Positions 42,148 through 51,593 are shown, numbered from the stretch's first letter. The stretch is DNA of 64,000 nt from UMGS1889 sp900556055 (GCA_902463265.1 CABQEV010000002.1:186001-250000); one strand, 5' to 3'. Notes: a model not told the origin generated them from the letters alone. A program made the numbers and translations.

Positions 42148-43194
42148 TTATTTGATTTTCTCGATTTCCGTGCGCAGGCTTTCAAGTGTTCTGTGAGTGT
42201 AAACTCGCTCGGTAACATCATTTACATCGTGACCGATAATGAGCTTCAAGCAATATTCGTTCATATCTGCTTCTTTTGCAAGAGTGATGAATGTGTGTCG
42301 CACCTCGTGAGGAATGTGATCCATATTCAGCCGTGACATAATCTCCTTGAAACGTGTGTAATACATACCATAATCCATTTCAGAGCCATTCTTACCGTTG
42401 TCATCATAGAAAAGCTGCTTACGATTGGAATCATACCACTTTTCTACAAGAGGCCGTATTTTAGAATGAATTGGAACGTATCTGTTTTTGCCCGCATCGG
42501 TTTTCATACCGCCCCTCATAGTTCCGTTTTCAAGGTCAATACCCTCAGTTTTCAGAGTTGCAAGCTCCTGAGGACGCCAACCCGAATAAATGCCAATCAA
42601 AATAATATCCACAAATGGAATTTCAATATTATCCCAAAGAAGCTGTATTTCTTTTTCGGAAAACGGCTTGCGAGCACGCTCAGGCTCTTCCTTTTTGACA
42701 CCATTACAAAGAGCCGCATAGTCCTTGTCCACAATTTCGTGCTTCATAGCATATTTGAACATCAAATTATAAAGAGATTTCATTCGATTTTTTGTATCAG
42801 CTCCTATTTGTGCATCTCTTATTGTACCCTCCATATGAGCAGGGCGGATATCTTTCATGCGCATTTCCCACAAAGGCTTGCTGTGATTGTATGCAGATTT
42901 CCACGTTCTCTGTGCTGATGGAACAATGGTTTCAAAATGTTCTTTCGACCAACGCTCGTATACCTCGCTGAACGTTATGCTGTTTGTTGCAATGTCATAA
43001 GGATTTTCGTTGTAATTTGCAAGAGCTTGCAACGCTTCCTGTTTAGTGGCAAAATATCCGATAGTGATGTACTGTTGTTTAACACGCTCATTGTTTTCAT
43101 CGAATATCCAGCCTGATGTTTTTCGTACTCGCCAAGGCCGTCTGCGTTTTCCCGGAAGTTTATGTACCGAACCATAGCTGTTTGGTTGTTTCAT
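42148..43194 (-). CDS. Tyrosine integrase of the element
   Basis: A 348-residue tyrosine recombinase from ATG 43194 (AGGAG upstream; the longer frame overlaps the relaxase). The N-terminal region has an AP2-like DNA-binding segment (YGSVHKLPGKRRRPWRVR), then a core-binding SAM-like domain. Catalytic residues: Arg in IYSGWRPQELATLK, HEVRHTF (H-x-x-R-H) and IIGHDVNDVTERVYTH (His and Tyr nucleophile). It reads toward the left att site, as usual for Tn916-class integrases. Confidence 0.93.
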   Translation of the reverse strand: MKQPNSYGSVHKLPGKRRRPWRVRKTSGWIFDENNERVKQQYITIGYFATKQEALQALANYNENPYDIATNSITFSEVYERWSKEHFETIVPSAQRTWKSAYNHSKPLWEMRMKDIRPAHMEGTIRDAQIGADTKNRMKSLYNLMFKYAMKHEIVDKDYAALCNGVKKEEPERARKPFSEKEIQLLWDNIEIPFVDIILIGIYSGWRPQELATLKTEGIDLENGTMRGGMKTDAGKNRYVPIHSKIRPLVEKWYDSNRKQLFYDDNGKNGSEMDYGMYYTRFKEIMSRLNMDHIPHEVRHTFITLAKEADMNEYCLKLIIGHDVNDVTERVYTHRTLESLRTEIEKIK

Positions 43195-43207
43195 AGTTAT
43201 ACATCTC

Positions 43208-44935
43208 CTAACGTTGATAAGTGTTGTAATTTCGGCTGCGTTGTTCCTCTTTTTCAAAATTGCGCATCTCATCGCCTATTTCTGAACCAAGAACAGATTT
43301 ATTGATTAGTTCAAACTCTCCGCGTCTGTCAAAGCATTTGTCAATAAATCTGCTGATACCGTTTGCAAGAGCCTTGCTTATGCCTGAAAGTCCTTGACTG
43401 AATTTGTCCGTGTAAACAAGCATATTCAGAGCAAGCACAACCTTGATAAATTCTTCTTTGATACCTGATAATACAGATATTTTCTCTCGGCAGTGGGCGA
43501 TTTCCTCGTCTTTTTCGGTTATCTTTTTCTTGAAATGTCCCGATAATGCTTTGACCATTTCGGGAACGGATTTTTGGGGAATATCGTTATCTAAACCAAT
43601 CTCTGAATTATATTCATTTTCTATTGCCATTCTATCTTCAACAAGTGTTTTGCATTTTTCGGCAATATCTGTTTTGGTATCTTCCTCGGGAATGTTAAGT
43701 GCTTTGCGTATTCTGTTCAGAATATTATTGTTTTTAGCATTTTTATTTTGCTCTTTGAATAATTCATCGTGGAGAACAGAGTATTTCTCATTGAGGTCAC
43801 GCTGAAAATCACGTTCCTGTTGAGCACGTTTAAAGTCGTATTCTGCTCTTTCCAAAAGCTGTTCAGCATTGAATTTTTTCTGACGAGCTTCGCTCAAAAT
43901 TTCAGACAATTTTTCTTCTTTTTCAGTAATGACTCTTTCCCGAATATTTAGAGCATTAGTGCGTTCACTCTGCTCATTCAGACTTTGTTCCTCTTTTTGA
44001 GATATTTCCGATTCACGTTTATCCAAAGATTGCTTGTACTGCTCAAGGCTGTCACGTTCACGCTGATTATCCAACGCTTGAACAGCAGCAGCTTTTTTCT
44101 GCTGTTCAAGTTGAACCATTTCGTTGGAGGATACTGCTATCTTGTTTGATAAGGGGATTTTGTTGCCCCTAACAGTTTCTGATTCAGCCGCAAGATTCAT
44201 TTCACGCAATGGTTGTAATTCTCTGGTAAGCCGTTTTTTCTCTTCCTGTATCTCTCTGTATTCTTCGCATTTGAAATTGTACCCTCTGGACTTGTTCGGC
44301 GTTGCTATTGTAAATCCGTGAGATATGCATATTTCCGTAAAGACCTTACGTTCGCATTCACGCCATTTTGTAGCAGCATTAGCACCCTTATATCCCATTT
44401 CTGAAAGTGCTTGTGCCATAGCATTTCGGGTATCAAGACCTTTTTCATAATGTCCTATGGGAATATAGTTAATGTGAAGATGCGGTGTTGCTTCATCCAT
44501 ATGAATAACAGCGTTGAACACGAAAAAGTTAGGATTATTCTTTATATAGTGTTCGTAGTATTCCGTCAGACATTGTTTTGCTGTTTCCGCATCGGGAGTG
44601 CCGCAGCCTGTATCGTGCATATCACCGACTTGCACTAAATCTTCATAAAAGCTTTTCTGCTTGTTGTTGGCAGTAAGCGTATAATCGCAGATTTTATGAT
44701 TAAACAGGTGTGTGAAATAGTCGGGTTTTATGTATCTGCATTTTCTTGATTGCTTTGCGTTATAACGCTCAACCGCTTTATCGAAGAGTTTACTGTAAGC
44801 ATCGGCAAGTGGCATTTGCATAAGAACCACATTTTGACTTGTGCGTGTTCTGTCAACATTTTTTGCACTAAAAATTCTGTTGTTGTGAGCAAGACTGCCT
44901 TTCCCGACAACGTGGGATATTCTTTTTTCGGACAT
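43208..44935 (-). CDS. MobV-family relaxase (plasmid mobilization/recombination)
   Basis: A 575-residue protein. The N-terminal relaxase domain has the MobV motif VIHMDEATPHLHINYIPI (HxDExxPHxH, ~155-172). The rest (~230-470) is a long charged coiled coil (QLEQQKKAAAVQ, ERDSLEQYKQ and similar). It nicks oriT and pilots the strand during mobilization. AAAGGAGG ribosome site. The upstream interval contains oriT-like inverted repeats. Confidence 0.9.
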   Translation of the reverse strand: MSEKRISHVVGKGSLAHNNRIFSAKNVDRTRTSQNVVLMQMPLADAYSKLFDKAVERYNAKQSRKCRYIKPDYFTHLFNHKICDYTLTANNKQKSFYEDLVQVGDMHDTGCGTPDAETAKQCLTEYYEHYIKNNPNFFVFNAVIHMDEATPHLHINYIPIGHYEKGLDTRNAMAQALSEMGYKGANAATKWRECERKVFTEICISHGFTIATPNKSRGYNFKCEEYREIQEEKKRLTRELQPLREMNLAAESETVRGNKIPLSNKIAVSSNEMVQLEQQKKAAAVQALDNQRERDSLEQYKQSLDKRESEISQKEEQSLNEQSERTNALNIRERVITEKEEKLSEILSEARQKKFNAEQLLERAEYDFKRAQQERDFQRDLNEKYSVLHDELFKEQNKNAKNNNILNRIRKALNIPEEDTKTDIAEKCKTLVEDRMAIENEYNSEIGLDNDIPQKSVPEMVKALSGHFKKKITEKDEEIAHCREKISVLSGIKEEFIKVVLALNMLVYTDKFSQGLSGISKALANGISRFIDKCFDRRGEFELINKSVLGSEIGDEMRNFEKEEQRSRNYNTYQR

Positions 44936-44986
44936 TTTGATGACCTCCTTTCAGGTAATAAGTATGGTGTTAGCCAATATAGTTCT

Positions 44987-45057
44987 GTTACTCTTTCCAA
45001 GAGTAACCCCGAGGTACTATTGTACATTCCGCAAGCTGCACATACAATAGTTCGGGG
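44987..45057. other. Candidate oriT inverted repeats
   Basis: GTTACTCTT/AAGAGTAAC forms a 9-bp hairpin (44987-45007). It is followed by CCCCGA(GGT)ACTATTGTA pairing with TACAATAGTTCGGGG (45007-45057). Position just upstream of a MobV relaxase is where oriT usually lies. The nick site is not identified. Confidence 0.55.
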
Positions 45058-45118
45058 CTCTCCGAGGGGGATTTCGCTTTCTGCGGAAAGCGAGGGAAAG
45101 CAGTCGCTTTCACAAAAA

Positions 45119-45203
45119 CGTGACGATATGTGTCGATGGTGACGGTATTTCTGATACCGCACAAGTTATTGAAAATATCGTCACGACCGTCACGCATCGA
45201 CAC
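45119..45203. repeat. Interleaved inverted repeats upstream of the relaxase
   Basis: CGTGACGATAT (45119-45129) is the complement of ATATCGTCACG (45175-45185). GTGTCGATGGTGACGG (45130-45145) matches the complement of CCGTCACGCATCGACAC (45187-45203) except one base. The arms alternate A-B-A'-B', so the two stems cannot nest. The last arm enters the end of the RepA-like gene. Confidence 0.6.
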
Positions 45204-46323
45204 GGTTTTTAACCGTTTCACGCATAAGTTTGATTACTCTGCCGTTATGGGTTCGGCAGTTTTCGTATCGAATATTATATTCGTTATATAGCCTTCCGGC
45301 ATTAACATTAAGTTTTCTTGTCATTGCATTTGGATTCATATCCAATGAAAGCTTGTCTGCAAGCTCTGTTGGAGAACCCTGCCATATTGGACTTTCATTA
45401 TTGACAAGACTTGATATTTTCTCAAGAATAGGTTCAGGCGGAACTGACCAAAGTTCTGTTTCTGCATTTTCAAGTTCCCAAGCGAGTGATTCCGTGTTTC
45501 TGATTAAATGCAGCTTCTGATCCTGTTGGTCACGTCCGGAAATTTCAAGCACAGCGGAATTAGATGTTCGCTTTTCTTTATGAAGAAGAAATGCTCCGTC
45601 TGCTGCACCGAGTAATCCGTTTGTTCCCGAGATCATATCGAAATTATCATCTGACTTCTGCTTGCGTGTATGATGAACAAGCATCAAACAGATTTTATTA
45701 TTATCAGCAAATCTTTTAAGCTGTGAGATGATTTCATAATCATTAGCATAACTGAATTTTTCTCCGCCCACCTCACGAACTTTTTGCAGCGTATCAATTA
45801 TTATAAGATTGGTATCTTTATGGTCAGTGATGAATCTGTTTAATTGTTCTATCAAACCATTTCCGAGTTGCTTTGAAACTGTCGATAGGTGCATATTATC
45901 TGTGCTTTCAGAACCAAACATTCTGTATAAACGAGTTTGCAAACGGCTGTAATTATCTTCAAGAGCAAGATACAAAACTGTACCTTTTCTAACATTATAG
46001 TTCCAAAGCGGTGTGCCCGTACTAACGTGATATGCAAGCTGTATCATAAAAAAGCTTTTTCCGAGTTTGGGCGCGCCCACAAAAAGATATGTTCCCGGAT
46101 ATAATAATCCATCAATAATTGGCGGATTGCTGATAAACACGTTTTCATAAAGCTCGGTCATTGATATAGTTTTTATGTATGATGAGTCCAACTGCTGCAA
46201 AAACTCCATCTGCATACGATGGATATTCTCTTCCAAACTGCTGAAATCTGTTTTATCTCCATCAACAACAGACATTTGTTGCCCGGCAGAACACAGAACA
46301 TCTCTATTTATAAGATCGGACAT
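45190..46323 (-). CDS. RepA-like AAA/RecA-fold ATPase
   Basis: A 377-residue protein of the RepA/DnaB-like hexameric helicase group. Walker A is VGAPKLGKSFF (~82-92), Walker B NLIIIDTLQKV (~173-183), with LMLVHHTRKQ following. A C-terminal winged-helix-like tail (SPTELADKLSLDMNPNAMTRKLN) may bind DNA. It probably supports element replication after excision. Starts three bases after the small HTH gene. Confidence 0.82.
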   Translation of the reverse strand: MSDLINRDVLCSAGQQMSVVDGDKTDFSSLEENIHRMQMEFLQQLDSSYIKTISMTELYENVFISNPPIIDGLLYPGTYLFVGAPKLGKSFFMIQLAYHVSTGTPLWNYNVRKGTVLYLALEDNYSRLQTRLYRMFGSESTDNMHLSTVSKQLGNGLIEQLNRFITDHKDTNLIIIDTLQKVREVGGEKFSYANDYEIISQLKRFADNNKICLMLVHHTRKQKSDDNFDMISGTNGLLGAADGAFLLHKEKRTSNSAVLEISGRDQQDQKLHLIRNTESLAWELENAETELWSVPPEPILEKISSLVNNESPIWQGSPTELADKLSLDMNPNAMTRKLNVNAGRLYNEYNIRYENCRTHNGRVIKLMRETVKNRVDA

Positions 46324-46325
46324 AA

Positions 46326-46571
46326 TTAATCACCTTCCGTTCCTGTTGTAGTTTTGTCGGAAAAATATCCAAGCTCTTCCCATACCTTTTTATCGGGACA
46401 ATAATAACTGTATTCACTGGAGCCGTCATTTTTAAAAGCAAATCCGAATTTAAGAATACCGCGCTGCAGCCCAATACGAAGATACTGCGCACTTTTTCCT
46501 GTTGCCTGTGCGATTTCAGTCAATGGAACATTCCGACCGGTGAATTTAGGTGCAGTGATGTTGTAAGTCAT
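46326..46571 (-). CDS. Small HTH protein (excisionase-like)
   Basis: An 81-residue protein from ATG 46571 with TTAGGAGG upstream. VPLTEIAQATGKSAQYLRIGLQRGILKFG (~13-41) is a helix-turn-helix of the excisionase/MerR-like type, followed by a beta-rich wing (YSYYCPDKKVWEELG). By position (first gene of the leftward operon) it may be an excisionase or a replication regulator; the choice is open. Confidence 0.65.
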   Translation of the reverse strand: MTYNITAPKFTGRNVPLTEIAQATGKSAQYLRIGLQRGILKFGFAFKNDGSSEYSYYCPDKKVWEELGYFSDKTTTGTEGD

Positions 46572-46620
46572 ACAATTTCCTCCTAACATATTGACATTTT
46601 TGTATTTCTGTGATAAAATT

Positions 46621-46713
46621 AATACACTATAGAAATCACTTAAGTAACTCATAGTGTATTACCACTGTGTATAGTATAATGCACAATAAGTTATTTGTCA
46701 ATACACTATGAGT
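46621..46713. promoter_or_regulatory. Operator repeats between the divergent element promoters
   Basis: AATACACTAT occurs at 46621-46630 and 46700-46709 on + and inverted at 46651-46660. The last two belong to a perfect 14-bp inverted pair ACTCATAGTGTATT (46647-46660)/AATACACTATGAGT (46700-46713) flanking the leftward promoter. Likely sites for the divergently encoded XRE regulator. Confidence 0.65.
46673..46701 (-). promoter_or_regulatory. Leftward promoter of the xis/rep operon
   Basis: Minus-strand TTGACA (46696-46701), 17 bases, TATACT (46673-46678), lying between the two inverted operator copies. Confidence 0.8.
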
Positions 46714-46751
46714 GATTTTTATATTTTCTACAAAATAGCGGGGTGAATTTT

Positions 46752-47456
46752 GTGTTTTATAACCAATTGATGAAATTATGTAATGAGAATAATGAAAAAC
46801 CTACGCCATTGCTTAGATCATTAGGTTTAAGTGCGACAAATTTAAAACGTTGGGAAAATGGCTCAACTGTTAATTCTGAAATCTTAGAAAAGCTGGCTTA
46901 TCATTTTGGAGTACCTGTTGACTACTTTTTTGATGATGAGCAGAATGACGAAGAACGCAAGTCAGCTATTCCGGATGATGCCAATGTTTTCCGCAAGATA
47001 TATTGGATTTTCAAATCACACCCGGATAACATTGCAAGCTTTCTGAACGGAACAAATATGACTATGGGGCAGCTTAAAACCATAGCTGACTATCTTGGTT
47101 CAAGCGTAGATTATCTGTTGGATAAGGAAACCTCTATTATTACAGAGGAAAAGAGCAGTTCAATAGAGAAAATCGGAGTTAAGGACTACCTTCTCGGTGT
47201 GATGAACAAGCTGCCATCCAATGTGGGTTATCAGATACTTCAAGTTAAAATATCCTACATTGTAATAAATAATCTTGAGAAAATAAACATAGGTATGGAT
47301 GATCTTATTGGCATTAAGCTGTCAAAAAGCAAAATCGAAAGGCTATATAACCGTTCAATTCCGAATAAGTCGAAACGTGGACTTAATTTTTCTGATCTTA
47401 ATCGTATTGCAGAAGCATTTGATGTAAGTTATGATTTCCTTTTTACAGGAAAATAA
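46752..47456 (+). CDS. Element regulator with three XRE-type HTH units
   Basis: About 234 residues from GTG 46752 (GGGG at 8 bases; GTG 46743 is in the same frame). The N-terminal XRE domain ends GVPVDYFFDD. A second repeats the pattern ending GSSVDYLLDKE (~115-127), and a third ends DVSYDFLFTGK at the C-terminus. Such proteins repress excision/transfer genes. It is divergent from the leftward operon with shared operators, and 15 bases before the methylase. Confidence 0.75.
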   Translation: MFYNQLMKLCNENNEKPTPLLRSLGLSATNLKRWENGSTVNSEILEKLAYHFGVPVDYFFDDEQNDEERKSAIPDDANVFRKIYWIFKSHPDNIASFLNGTNMTMGQLKTIADYLGSSVDYLLDKETSIITEEKSSSIEKIGVKDYLLGVMNKLPSNVGYQILQVKISYIVINNLEKINIGMDDLIGIKLSKSKIERLYNRSIPNKSKRGLNFSDLNRIAEAFDVSYDFLFTGK

Positions 47457-47471
47457 ATAAGTGGTGATATT

Positions 47472-48350
47472 ATGAAAACAGTAAAACCTTTTATAAAATG
47501 GGCAGGCGGAAAAAGCCAGCTTCTAAATGAAATCAGGGAGAAATATCCCTCAAAAATTGAAAAATACTGTGAGCCTTTTGTAGGCGGCGGTGCTGTTTTG
47601 CTTGATGTTCTTGAAAACTGTCACCCGAAAGAGGTTCTTATTAACGATATTAACTCAGAGCTTGTGAACACCTATTGTCAGGTTAAAACAAATGTTGAGG
47701 CGTTGATCGAACGCTTATCCGATATGCAAACCGAATTCTGGAACGCTGATACAGAATGCCGCAAGGCTATTTACACTGCGAATCGTCAGAAATATAATGA
47801 TTTAAAGGTTAGTGACAACGATGATAGCCTTGAAAAAGCTGCGTTGTTCATCTTTCTGAATAAGACTTGTTTCAATGGATTGTATCGTGTGAACAGCAAG
47901 GGACTTTTCAATGTTCCTATGGGTTCGTATAAAAAGCCGCCGATTTGCGATGCCGAAAACTTGCGTTATATCAGCGAATTGCTTGTGAATGTAGAGATTA
48001 GGTGCGGTGATTATAGTCAGTGTACGGATTTTATTGATGAGAATACCTTTGTTTATATTGATCCGCCTTATCGTCCGCTTACGGAAACAGCATCGTTCAC
48101 TTCTTATTCCGAGAGCGAATTTGGGGATAAGCAGCAGATTGAGTTGGGAAGGTTTGTTGATGAAATATCCGCAAAGGGTGCTATGGTTGCAGCAAGCAAC
48201 TCCGATCCTAAAAACACGGACAGCACCGATGATTTCTTCGATAATCTGTATGCAAAGTATAAGATTAACAGAGTGTCTGCCAAGCGTATGATTAACAGCA
48301 AAGGAAGCAGCAGAGGGGCTATAAATGAACTGCTGATATGTAATTATTGA
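47472..48350 (+). CDS. Dam/DpnM-type adenine DNA methyltransferase
   Basis: A 292-residue class alpha N6-adenine methylase. The N-terminal FIKWAGGKSQLL and the SAM motif EPFVGGGAVLLD (~34-45) precede the catalytic DPPY (197-200), the Dam/DpnM order. It lies directly upstream of a DpnII-family nuclease and should protect GATC. AAATAAGTGGTGATATT leader with GTGG ribosome site. Target specificity is inferred from the family. Confidence 0.93.
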   Translation: MKTVKPFIKWAGGKSQLLNEIREKYPSKIEKYCEPFVGGGAVLLDVLENCHPKEVLINDINSELVNTYCQVKTNVEALIERLSDMQTEFWNADTECRKAIYTANRQKYNDLKVSDNDDSLEKAALFIFLNKTCFNGLYRVNSKGLFNVPMGSYKKPPICDAENLRYISELLVNVEIRCGDYSQCTDFIDENTFVYIDPPYRPLTETASFTSYSESEFGDKQQIELGRFVDEISAKGAMVAASNSDPKNTDSTDDFFDNLYAKYKINRVSAKRMINSKGSSRGAINELLICNY

Positions 48351-48362
48351 GGTGAATGATTT

Positions 48363-49217
48363 ATGAAACGAAATTTCAACGATTGGCTCTCCAAATTCCG
48401 CAGCAGCATTGCAAACTACGGCTATTATGTGGACTTTGAAAAGGTGCATAAAAACGTTGACGGAATAAAGGTTGAGCTGAATATTCTTAACTCGCTTGTT
48501 GGCTCAAAAGATATTGAGAACGAGTTTGAGCAGCTTGTGACAAAGTATCCCGAAACGCTGAAATGTATTCCTCTGCTGCTTGCTGTAAGAGAAAAGGAAA
48601 TCTATGCGATTGACGGTGACGGAGAGTGTACATATAATTTCAAAAAGGCGAATTGCACCATTGAGCAATATGAGACTTTTATGCGAAAAACAGGGCTTTT
48701 CGATCTGCTTGAAAATCATATCATCAACAATCTTGTTGACTATGCAACAGGTGTTGAAACAGGACTTGATTCTAACGGACGTAAAAATCGTGGCGGTCAT
48801 CTTATGGAAGATTTGGTTGAAAGCTTCATTGTCAAGGCAGGTTTTGTCAAGGGAAAAAACTATTTCAAGGAAATGTATATCCACGAAATAACAGAGAAAT
48901 GGGGTATTGACCTTTCTGCAATTTCCAATCAGGGCAAGGCTGAAAAGCGTTTTGATTTTGTTATCAAGACCGATAAGACAATTTACGGTATCGAAACGAA
49001 TTTCTACGCAAGTGGCGGCTCTAAGCTGAACGAAACTGCACGAAGCTATAAGCAGATTGCACAGGAGGTTGCGACTATTGACGGCTTTGAATTTGTTTGG
49101 TTTACCGATGGACAAGGCTGGATAAGTGCAAGACACAACCTTGAGGAAACGTTTGATGTTATGGAGAATATTTACTCTATTGATGATTTGGAGAATGGGA
49201 TTATCTCAATATTTTAA
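48363..49217 (+). CDS. DpnII/MboI-family type II restriction endonuclease
   Basis: A 284-residue enzyme, near the length of DpnII. NRGGHLMEDLVE (~142-153) and KRFDFVIKTDKTIYGIETNFY (Asp ~198, Glu ~211, Asn ~213) match the DpnII catalytic core, and GGSKLNETARSYK is the usual following block. It should cleave unmethylated GATC. It starts 12 bases after the methylase. No separate DpnA-type second methylase of the DpnII kind is adjacent, unless the HPPY methylase plays that part. Confidence 0.93.
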   Translation: MKRNFNDWLSKFRSSIANYGYYVDFEKVHKNVDGIKVELNILNSLVGSKDIENEFEQLVTKYPETLKCIPLLLAVREKEIYAIDGDGECTYNFKKANCTIEQYETFMRKTGLFDLLENHIINNLVDYATGVETGLDSNGRKNRGGHLMEDLVESFIVKAGFVKGKNYFKEMYIHEITEKWGIDLSAISNQGKAEKRFDFVIKTDKTIYGIETNFYASGGSKLNETARSYKQIAQEVATIDGFEFVWFTDGQGWISARHNLEETFDVMENIYSIDDLENGIISIF

Positions 49218-49229
49218 GGAGAAACAATT

Positions 49230-50789
49230 ATGGAATATACTGATATAGAATTTCCTTTTGATGAAGCCGAAAACTATTTACAATCCGCAAACAAAGAAAA
49301 GATGAACAGATTCTTCTATAAGGGCGACGTTTATGAAAAATTAAAAATTCCAACTACATATTATTTGGTTGGCGATAAGGGGAGTGGAAAGACAGCATAT
49401 TCCGCTTATTTCTGCAATAATATAATTGAAGGAGATATAAAATCAAAGTTTTTTCAAATTTCTGTAGATGACTATAACAAAATTATACAGATGAAATCTG
49501 AAGGAAAACTTGACTACACACATTATATTACTTTATGGAAAGCAATAATACTTATTAAAATTTGTTCATCGTTAGATTCAAACGAAATTACTCTTTTTGG
49601 AAAAAAAGGTTATAAAAAAATAACTGATATACTAAAAAGATATAAATTCACAAAATTTACATTAGACTCTTTTTCACCAGTATCTTTTATGGATAGTAGT
49701 GAATTTGAACAAGATATAGGAGTTGATTTTGAAAAATCAGGTGTCGCTCCCAAAGCAAAGCAAGCGAAAAAAAATACAAATCAAGTTACAATCCAGAAAA
49801 GTATTTATAATGACAATTGGGTCGCTTTTGTAAATGAAATTACAGATGAAATTAGCAAATTACGATTGTCAAATACCCATTATTTGTTTATAGATGGAAT
49901 AGATAGCCGACCAGGTGACATTGATTTTGAATCATATTCAGATTGTGTTTATCCACTAATTCGAGCAGTGTATGAAGTTAATGCAACTATTTTTTCAAAA
50001 ATTAAAGATCGAAAAAAAGGACGGTTACAAATTATTCTATTAACTAGATTAGATATTTTCTTACAAGCTGGACTTAGTAATCCTGGAAGTAAATTGCAGG
50101 ATAATTGTGCTTACATCGATTGGAACACATGCGAAGATAACTATGAAAAAAGCAAGATATATAATGTAGTAAACAATATATTATCGCAACAGGACAAAAA
50201 TTTAAATTGGAAAAGCTTTTTCAATTTCAAAATAAAAAGGGGACGCACTTCTTTCGATTCCTTTGTTTATTTCTTGCGACTAACAACGGGAAGCCCTCGT
50301 GATTTTGTTAGAGCTATGAGGATTATTCAAGAACAATGTAATAGGCAGAATTGCTCTCCAAATTCTTCTATAATAGAAGGAGATGAATTTCAAAAAGCAT
50401 ATTCAATGTATTTCGTTGATAAAATTCGAACAGCGTTAAGTTTCACATATAAAAAAGAAGAGATTGATGCGTTATTTGATTTCTTGCGTACAATAGGAAA
50501 GCGAATAATCAAAAAAGAAGAAATCGAAAGTCATTATAATAACTACAAGTTTAAGGAACAGCTCGATCAATCATTTTATGACTTTAACAATTTGATGAAA
50601 GTTATGTTTGATAACAATATGATTGGTGTAAATGATGAAAATGGAATTTATCGCTGGAAACACAAAGAAACATCTATTGCAGCATATGATTACACTTTAC
50701 CATTAGCAAGTTTATCTAATAATACAGAAATTGTATTTAACTGGGCATTAGAAAAAAGCTTTTCACTGTACATAAAAATGGGAAGATAA
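49230..50789 (+). CDS. Sll1717-like P-loop ATPase in the defence cassette
   Basis: A 519-residue ATPase, clearly AT-richer than its neighbours. Walker A is VGDKGSGKTAYS (~47-58) and the Walker B-like strand is YLFIDGIDSRPGD (~214-226), with LLTRLDIF and TGSPRDFVRAMR (sensor-like Arg) after it. The architecture recalls P-loop ATPases of the Sll1717 group found in defence islands. It separates the DpnII pair from the second methylase with only 3-12 base gaps, so it is co-transcribed. Whether it is an effector, a regulator or a passenger is unknown. Confidence 0.65.
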   Translation: MEYTDIEFPFDEAENYLQSANKEKMNRFFYKGDVYEKLKIPTTYYLVGDKGSGKTAYSAYFCNNIIEGDIKSKFFQISVDDYNKIIQMKSEGKLDYTHYITLWKAIILIKICSSLDSNEITLFGKKGYKKITDILKRYKFTKFTLDSFSPVSFMDSSEFEQDIGVDFEKSGVAPKAKQAKKNTNQVTIQKSIYNDNWVAFVNEITDEISKLRLSNTHYLFIDGIDSRPGDIDFESYSDCVYPLIRAVYEVNATIFSKIKDRKKGRLQIILLTRLDIFLQAGLSNPGSKLQDNCAYIDWNTCEDNYEKSKIYNVVNNILSQQDKNLNWKSFFNFKIKRGRTSFDSFVYFLRLTTGSPRDFVRAMRIIQEQCNRQNCSPNSSIIEGDEFQKAYSMYFVDKIRTALSFTYKKEEIDALFDFLRTIGKRIIKKEEIESHYNNYKFKEQLDQSFYDFNNLMKVMFDNNMIGVNDENGIYRWKHKETSIAAYDYTLPLASLSNNTEIVFNWALEKSFSLYIKMGR

Positions 50790-50792
50790 CGA

Positions 50793-51536
50793 ATGAAAAA
50801 AATAACCAAATGGCAGCCCGATGATTTTGAGCTTGAAATGACAACCCACTGGTCATTTCCAAAGCGAGGTGACTGGGCTACACACGATGCTAAATGGCGA
50901 GGAAACTGGTCGCCGTATATTCCGAGAAACATTATTCTCCGCTATTCTCAGGAGGGTGATTTGGTTCTCGATCAGTTTGCAGGCGGTGGAACAACTCTTG
51001 TGGAAGCAAAACTGCTTAACCGTGACATTATCGGTGTTGACATCAACGATGTTGCTCTTGAACGGTGTCGGGAGAAAACGACTTTCGATTATGAGCCTGC
51101 CAAAGGCAAGGTATATATAAAAAAAGGTGATGCCCGGCATTTGGATTTTATTCCCGATGAAAGCATAGATCTGATTTGTACACACCCACCATACGCTGAT
51201 ATTATCAAATACAGTGATGGGATTGACGGTGACTTATCCCAGCTTAAAGTTAAGGATTTCCTTGAGCAGATGAAGCCTGTTGCAGAAGAAAGCTTTCGTG
51301 TTCTGAAAAAAGGAAAATTCTGTGCGGTGCTTATGGGAGATACACGACAGAAAGGCTGTATGATCCCGATGAGCTTTGATGTAATGAAAATCTTTCAAGA
51401 CGCAGGTTTTACGTTGAAAGAGCTGATTATTAAAGAACAACATAACTGCAAGGCAACAGGGTATTGGAAAACTAATAGTGTTAAATATAATTTTCTTTTG
51501 ATTGCTCACGAGTATTTGTTTGTGTTTAGGAAATAA
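50793..51536 (+). CDS. DNA methyltransferase with HPPY motif
   Basis: A 247-residue SAM-dependent methylase. The SAM loop LDQFAGGGTTLVEA (~59-72), DIIGVDIND (~78-86) and the catalytic motif THPPYADII (130-138) are clear. The usual D/S/N before PPY is His. C-terminal VLMGDTRQKG and KYNFLLIAHEYLFVFRK complete the fold. It precedes a C-protein-like gene and a PD-(D/E)XK nuclease, so it is probably the protective methylase of a second type II system. Base specificity is not readable. Confidence 0.85.
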   Translation: MKKITKWQPDDFELEMTTHWSFPKRGDWATHDAKWRGNWSPYIPRNIILRYSQEGDLVLDQFAGGGTTLVEAKLLNRDIIGVDINDVALERCREKTTFDYEPAKGKVYIKKGDARHLDFIPDESIDLICTHPPYADIIKYSDGIDGDLSQLKVKDFLEQMKPVAEESFRVLKKGKFCAVLMGDTRQKGCMIPMSFDVMKIFQDAGFTLKELIIKEQHNCKATGYWKTNSVKYNFLLIAHEYLFVFRK

Positions 51537-51545
51537 TATGGTTCA

Positions 51546-51593
51546 AGCTGCATTAGTTTCACTATAAGTGAAACTAATGCAGCTATTTTTTAT
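51546..51593 (+). terminator. Terminator between methylase and C gene
   Basis: AGCTGCATTAGTTTCACT pairs perfectly with AGTGAAACTAATGCAGCT across a 3-base loop and is followed by TATTTTTTAT. The TATAAT of the next promoter begins at 51595. Confidence 0.85.

Noticed and set aside
44988..45221. A 77-codon frame upstream of the relaxase
   Set aside because: It lies in the oriT-like inverted repeats, overlaps the end of the RepA-like gene and has no ribosome site.
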